Source: Actinomucor elegans
Taxonomy: Eukaryota > Mucoromycota > Mucoromycetes > Mucorales > Mucoraceae
NCBI GenBank assembly: GCA_026027325.1
Contig: JAMSLZ010000017.1
Coordinates: 62,001-126,000 of the forward strand
Direction: 5' to 3'
Length of the DNA: 64,000 nt
This document shows, one piece after another, positions 58,689-64,000 of this stretch. Numbering within the stretch: position 1 is the stretch's first letter; each line of letters opens with the position of its first letter. Below the pieces are notes generated by a model. It was not told the origin of the DNA and ran no database searches. It saw only the letters and a program-made list of their open reading frames with translations. Position numbers and translations under genes: made by a program.

Positions 58689-60460
58689 TTATATATCAGC
58701 CCGCCGTAGTCTCGTAAAATCGAATTGGCATGATTGACATTTACATATAATTTCAAAGTGCTGGATATCTTTGCATTGAATACATGCAAAGAGTATGTTT
58801 TTGGTATCCCAAGGCTTTAGAAATGAAATGGCACAGGATTCGATAATACTACCGTCTTTATCACCCTTATAACAATATGATTTTTCTGGTGTTTCAATTC
58901 TAAGGTTGGTCATATTAATATCTTGCGCACCATGATACGGACCTTTCCAGATTAGAGTGTCCAAGAAAGTGGCAGGCATTTCGAATATGTATTTGTGGTA
59001 TTCTTTTCTTTCATTTCTATTGGGGCTAATATGGATGCAATTCTCAAGCGAGAGCTTCGGTAGTAATGGAAATTCATTAGAAAGCTGTAGATAAAATGCT
59101 TGAAAAACTCTACCATTGATCATCTCTAGATGATGAAGAGAAGTATTTTCTTGATGGGTCGATCCATACTTTGTTATTTTCAGGCTCTTTAAAATGAGCT
59201 TAACTAGAGATGGGTATAATGAATAATTTGAGTCAAAGAAAGATGATTGCAGTTCAAATAACTGTCAACACCGTGAGATGCAATCTCCAGAACCGTTAGA
59301 AGGTCTCCAATTTTACGCAATAGTTTCAAGTGTAGCAGTTCGTGTATGAATAGCCCCACTGGAACAGCAACTGTTACGATGGAAGTCCCTTCTGTCGTTT
59401 GGCCTCGGGAATATGTACCGGGGTCGAGGTTTACACAGGACATGATGAAGATGTGATTATTTTCATATTGAGCTGTAAGATACTTGTCGCCTTTGATTTT
59501 ATCAAAGTAGCCGCTCAGTGCATTGGGTATATCAGGGGTATACAAGGCTGTTATTTGTACAGAGGAGCAGGTCTTGTACAGATAAACCAAAAATTGTATC
59601 CATATGGCATACGAGATATTAGTAAAGGCATTATTCTTTTGTTCTTCTAATTCTGGTATCATAGAGAATTCGATCAAATGTGGAAATGTAAGCATGATAT
59701 ATTCGAGTAATGTTTCTGTCACAGGAGGATTACAGGCGAGGTGAAGATATTTAATAGTTGGACATAAAACCGACTCGTGTAGTATACCTGCTGTCGTATA
59801 ATAATTTGACTTGGTCCTATGATTAAAAATCAAATACAGAGTCTCGATACGAGGACGGCTTTTAATATAATCGTCAATTAAGTAAAATGTAACCATATCA
59901 TCTATTCCCAAGATCCAATCGGCGCAACTGGGGGAGCTCGTCCAAGTTCTGTAATAGCGAAGTAGTTGTTATATTTGAGTTTACTAAATAAGATTCGTTT
60001 AGAGCCATACACTGCAAACTGTCACGAAGGCTATATACACCTTCGAGATACTTTCTATTAGTATATGCATTGTTTGTATCTACAAAGTATGGCGGTTCAC
60101 GAAGCACTTTACAAGCCCCTCGTTCAGAAGCTTTACATATCTCTTCAAAGTAATTGCGAGTAGTACATGAAAAGTCGATAAGCATTTCGATATTTGGGCA
60201 TCTGCTTAAGATACGGATACTTGTTAACATGTTCTCTAGGGTTTGACTTAGAGTTAAGTATTGTTAATAATTCGAATAGCTGGTTAGGGGTTTTAATAAG
60301 AATTGAAAGGTATATATGTTTTTAAGCAAGTAAGCTCCAATTCTTACAGGCAAGTTGACATTGTGTAAGAGTAGCGATTTTCAAGTTGAAAAAAGAGGCT
60401 TAAATCCGCTGTTCATAAAATCGAATACAAGATTTAAAAGTTCTGTAGGAAGATGTTTCC
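58689..60460 (-). pseudogene. F-box/LRR-like gene, frameshifted and nonsense-mutated
   Basis: Remnant of an F-box plus leucine-rich-type protein of a kind frequent in Mucorales. The F-box start HLPTELLNLVFDFMNSGFKP (near 60450) shifts frame before IATLTQCQLACKNWSLLA. A TAA then interrupts the expected LAQKHIY, consistent with CAA to TAA. The body continues NPREHVNKYPYLK-like, LRRLDLG, then a 1-nt shift at a GGG triplet (about 59905) into IDDMVTFYLIDDYIKSRPRI. A further 1-nt shift near 59255 precedes DSNYSLYPSLVKLILKSLKI. It ends DFTRLRRADI at 58689. The homopolymer shift could be a sequencing error; the other lesions together make it a pseudogene. Confidence 0.75.
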
Positions 60461-60842
60461 GACTGGTCGTTTTTAATGCAGTGGTTAAAGATATGAAAAA
60501 ACAAACGGTGTGGAGCACAACAAGAAGTGTATTTTGACATAGTAAGCGTAGTTTATAGCTGGGTGTAGAAGTCTAAGTTTTGAGCATTTGCCTGCCAATT
60601 TTTTTCCCCAGAAACAAAGCGAAACAAGTGCAATTGCTAAATCTGCTCAGTAATGGAGACTCAGAGCGGATGCAGCAGCCCATTCTAAGCATGGGGGATT
60701 GACCAGAGGCATCCCTCTGGAATCAATTGAAAAGTTTCCAGATTATTCAGTCAATTTCCGTGAAACGTATGTGATTCAATGCTAGCCATTATTATATAAT
60801 AGACCTATTGCATTCTAGTCAAATAAATAACTTAATAGGTGC

Positions 60843-60906
60843 ACTAGTTCATTATTACAAATACATTATAAATCTGGTGCGATCTAAGCTTTGATTGAGG
60901 GATCTA
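60843..60906 (+). repeat. dispersed intergenic element, copy 14
   Basis: ACTAGTTCATTATTACAAAT, ATAAATCTGGTGCGATCTAA, GCTTTGATTGAGGGATCT; diverged but in family order. Confidence 0.55.
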
Positions 60907-61315
60907 AATAATCTATAATATACACTGCATCATTATTTAGGCTCCATAAAATAATTTGTATGGCCTCACCAAACTTTTAAGAACAAAAATACCAATACGC
61001 AATAAGTGCTTTAATTAAATTTGCTTGAAGTTTAATCAAGTATCGAATAGTATTAGTAACTTCTCATGTTACCTTCAGTCCATCTAGATAAACACTATTT
61101 TTTTTTTTTTTACAAAAATATAGATTTGCATATTTGTATATGTACGTGATCTACATTACTTAAATATATTCTTTCAAAACGTCATGTATGTCCTTAAAGT
61201 GAATACTAGCATAGGTGAATCGAAATCTTAAAAAAGTAGCTTAAGGATGTTCATCAAGGATTGTGCCCTAAAATCATTACATATTTCTTTTAAAAAATGA
61301 TATCATCTCATTTTC

Positions 61316-61375
61316 TCTAGGTCTTTCGACTAATCTCAAGTAAATGTCACAAGTCTCTAAGTTAAATTCAATGCG
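61316..61375 (-). repeat. dispersed intergenic element, copy 15
   Basis: On the minus strand: CGCATTGAATTTAACTTAGA, GACTTGTGACATTTACTTGA, GATTAGTCGAAAGACCTAGA. Confidence 0.6.
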
Positions 61376-61716
61376 TATATTACGTTTCTTAATAATAAAT
61401 GGTATTTTTAAATAACATTGCCTAACCAATGATGAATAGTTCACTTAAACTAGGACCAAAGTGGCGTTTGATACGCATTACATTCTCAGAATTAATTGCT
61501 GCGACTAGTAGATGATTGATCTTAAAGGGGATACGTATCAAAGGGCTTATATAAACTAATAGCCTTTTCTCCAAATGAAAGCCTGAAGGTATGCCTTGTG
61601 AAGTCATTTCAACGTCCTCTTAAAGCGCGAGCATTTAAGCAAATAGAATTTAAGCAAAGACTCGATGTGTTTCTTTCTTTACTTTAATATAACTATAATA
61701 ACTATAACAATAAATA

Positions 61717-63835
61717 ATGAGTGTGTTGGGTAAAAAGGTTTCTTTTCTTTGTTATAGTCTATACAGCCATTAATAAAAAAGGACTGACCTCTATACTTTG
61801 TAGTAACAACCACCTTTTCACATGGAGCTGTATTTTATGCTGGTGAAGCACTATCCTGTACCATTTCATTTACCAATCCCATTAATAACACAAATACCAA
61901 GTCTGTCAAATCCTCCATTTCAACACCTATACCTTTCTCACAACAACAGCAACAACAGCAACAACAGCAGCAACCACAGACGCGTTCCACTCCCGTTCAT
62001 CAATCACAACACCGTACCATTTCTTCGTTGGCTTCATCCACACTTGCTTTCTTAACTCGAACTCCACCTACAAAGCCTTCTACACCTATCGCCGTACCAA
62101 TCGATGAAGAACAGCCTATTCCTATCGAGTTGGATTCACCTACACCTCGATCCAGTATCGATACGTTTCTACATCACCACAACAATACAAGTCCCCGAAG
62201 CTCGATGGATTCCAACGCGTCCTTTCGTTCGTTACAGCAACGACGATATTCATCTTCACCATTAAAAAAGCCTGTCTCGGAACACTTGATGTGTGGATTT
62301 GCTCAAGTTGTTGGTAGTTTTGTAGCAGATCCTAATCTAATCAATATCAACGAGTTTGGACCCTTGAAGCATTATACCATGTATAACCCTCAAGGAGGTT
62401 TCGGCGGTGGAGGAGGATTGATGGTAGCAAAATCAGATTCTTCACTAGGTAAATCTTTTAAAAATAGTTTATGTAGATGATGGTTTTTTTTTAACACTAG
62501 ATTGTGTAGATACGCGTACTTTACCTGTCTTTTCAACTCCACCTTCGATTCTGTTTGTGGATTTGGATCTAGCACCTGGTGAAACCAAGAAATGTAGGTT
62601 AAATATCTACTACTATGTATATCATAAAACTAAACAAAAAGCTTGAATGTAGTTTCCTATAAAATTCAATTGCCCAACGATATCCCACCTTCACACCGAG
62701 GAAAAGCCATCCGTTTCAATTATTACTTGGTTGTTGGGACGCAAAAGAAAGCCCCTACTTCATCGTTGATCAAACAAGCGCAAGGTCAAGTAGTTCAGAT
62801 CAGATTTCGTGTGTTGAATCATGTTTCAGAAGATGGATCACGGCCTATTTATGATTTGATGAACCCTGTCGTACAGTACAAGGACGAAGCGACCGTCAAT
62901 GAACATGTTGAACATACAAAGAAAGAAGTCAAAGTTGCAAAACCAGTCTGCCTGGAAGAGCGAAAGGCTTTTATGGACTATGTCAATGAACTGTTTGAGA
63001 ACACATCAGAAAACAAGACAGTACATGAAATTACGAGACGTGAAAGTGATGCGTATGAAGAAAGAAGTGCTGACGAATCATTGACTAACGATAAATCGTG
63101 TTCTCAAGTGGTTTCTAGAATTACACATCGTAGTAGGAAAGGTAAAACGTTTAATAAAAAATTTGATGTTACCAAAGGCTGACAGTTTATACATAGCCAT
63201 GTACGATATTGTCAAAAACAACCAAAGGGTAGCCAAGCTTCATTTGATCAAAACAGCGCATCGTTTAGGAGAACCTGTCATTGGCGTATTGGATTTCAGC
63301 GAAGCTGTACTATCAACTTACAAGGTAAAGGCGTTTCTAGTAGTATGTTTTCATTATACTGATAGTGTCAACTATAGATCTCTATCTTTTTGGAGAGTAG
63401 CGAGTCAGTAGAAGATACAATTGCACTAAGAACACCACAACATATCGGACGGGTATCGCGAAAAACGCACTCTGATTTCCATTCATTTTCACTAGATAAT
63501 AAGCAGTTATCGTTCTCTTTACCCATACCAGCCACAGCATCTCCAGAGTTTCAAACCACTGGAGGTAAGTGTAAATGCATTTTTTTTTTTACAAGATATT
63601 GATAGTCTATTTAGTATCACTGCAATACTTTTTAAAGTTTGAATTTATCACAGGCATTGATAGTCAGCCGCCTTTTATACCTATTATTACTGATGGAAAA
63701 CATCGTCATTATCAAGGCTTACAGGATGTTGAAGTCAGCACCTTTGATTGTCAGATTCCATTGACAGTGTATGGATCGCCTGGAGGTGTTGATCGCGCTT
63801 TATATGGTCGTCCACACACTTTTAGAGTACAATAG
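61717..63835 (+). CDS. RGP1: Rgp1-like subunit of the Ric1-Rgp1 Rab GEF
   Basis: Partner of Ric1 in the exchange factor for Ypt6/Rab6, acting at the Golgi in retrograde transport; arrestin-like fold. Seven exons close in frame. Exon 1 is 13 nt (61717-61729) and joins to give MSVLVTTTFSHGAVFYAGEA; later joins are SSL-DCVDTRTLP, TKK-FSYKIQLP, SRK-AMYDIVKNN (55-nt intron 63142-63196), STYK-ISIFLESS and TTG-VSLQYFLKFEF. Rgp1 signatures: VFYAGEALSCTISFTNP; SYKIQLPNDIPPSHRGKAIR; FNYYLVVGTQ; VAKLHLIKTAHRLGEPVIG; SLQYFLKFEFIT; CQIPLTVYGSP. The N-terminal third is inserted low-complexity sequence with a poly-Gln run and GGFGGGGG. About 600 residues. Function is taken from the family. Confidence 0.9.
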
Positions 63836-64000
63836 ACACATAATAAAAGGGCTTGTGACTAGCTTTATATTACACACTAGTCAAGTTTTTTTTTTTTTTT
63901 TCTATTAAGACCCCAGGGTTGCTTATACGTCTTTTTCATAACATATATACATACATTACTTCAAAATGTTTATGCCTCAAGTAAGATGTCGACTATAAAA
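63836..64000. other. 3' flank of RGP1 and window edge
   Basis: AATAAAAG at 63841-63848 suits polyadenylation of RGP1. A T17 tract lies near 63886. Near the end, ATGTTTATGCCTCAAGTAAG (63966-63985) looks like a short first exon (MFMPQ) followed by a GTAAG donor, in the style of other genes here, but the window ends before this can be tested. Confidence 0.35.

Larger units (their letters stand above)
60461..61716. other. spacer between the F-box pseudogene and RGP1
   Basis: 1.25 kb, AT-rich, with two dispersed-element copies in opposite orientation (60843-60906 plus, 61316-61375 minus). Upstream of the RGP1 ATG is an AT-rich AACTATAATAACTATAACAA stretch. No gene is supported; the short frame 61422-61607 is unrecognised. 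Confidence 0.5.

Overview
This window looks like nuclear DNA of an early-diverging filamentous fungus, most likely Mucoromycota, order Mucorales (Rhizopus/Mucor type). The basis is AT-rich spacers with many homopolymer and dinucleotide tracts, dense short GT-AG introns (mostly about 45-70 nt), and a fungal gene set (division-1 chitin synthase, Ecl1-type zinc protein, Ric1-partner Rgp1). There is also a class C (GABA-B-like) GPCR, a degenerate F-box/LRR-like gene of a kind I associate with Mucorales, and a decayed DDE transposase. No tRNA, rRNA, CRISPR array or bacterial-type operon was seen. Names come from reading translated exons, not from a database search.

Layout. 0.5-6 kb: ML-domain lipid-transfer protein, mitochondrial-type methionine aminopeptidase, RBBP4/Msi1/Hat2-type WD40 protein and an Ecl1-family protein. 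6.6-13.1 kb: two minus-strand genes in tandem, a 14-exon class C GPCR with a PH-like tail and an ankyrin-DIL protein. 14.8-19.6 kb: ribosomal stalk protein P0 and glycogen phosphorylase. 21-28.8 kb: flavin monooxygenase, NUFIP1-like snoRNP factor, chitin synthase. 28.8-32.3 kb: the longest gene-poor stretch, holding a 0.3-kb inverted repeat with a coding-like arm and copies of a dispersed repeat. 32.3-44.6 kb: transaldolase, peroxisomal acyl-CoA thioesterase (-SKL), wax-synthase-like MBOAT, complex III core protein I, 3-hydroxyacyl-CoA dehydratase and an ASCC2/Cue3-like protein. 46.3-53.5 kb: ARPC3, SET protein, PHD protein, Pet100 and a PH-domain protein, tightly packed. 53.5-61.7 kb: repeat-rich spacer with a dead transposase, a small four-helix membrane protein and an F-box/LRR-like pseudogene. 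61.7-63.8 kb: Rgp1.

Genes are ordinary independent eukaryotic units, often divergent pairs (aminopeptidase/WD40, phosphorylase/FMO, transaldolase/thioesterase, SET/PHD, Pet100/PH protein) or convergent pairs with almost no spacer (ARPC3/SET 25 bp; PHD/Pet100 21 bp). Themes are carbohydrate metabolism (glycogen phosphorylase, transaldolase), lipid metabolism (thioesterase, MBOAT, dehydratase, lipid transfer), chromatin (WD40, SET, PHD), respiratory chain (core I, Pet100), and actin or vesicle traffic (ARPC3, DIL protein, Rgp1).

Most unusual signals: (i) a 5-nt micro-exon that is required to keep the ML-domain gene in frame; (ii) a degenerate ~65-75 bp intergenic element with core GACATTTGACCGAGATCG, about 13-15 copies in 64 kb and none in an exon; (iii) a fungal class C GPCR with a PH-like C-terminal module; (iv) a core I protein that has lost the MPP zinc motif; (v) repeated introns placed only 6-13 nt after the start codon.
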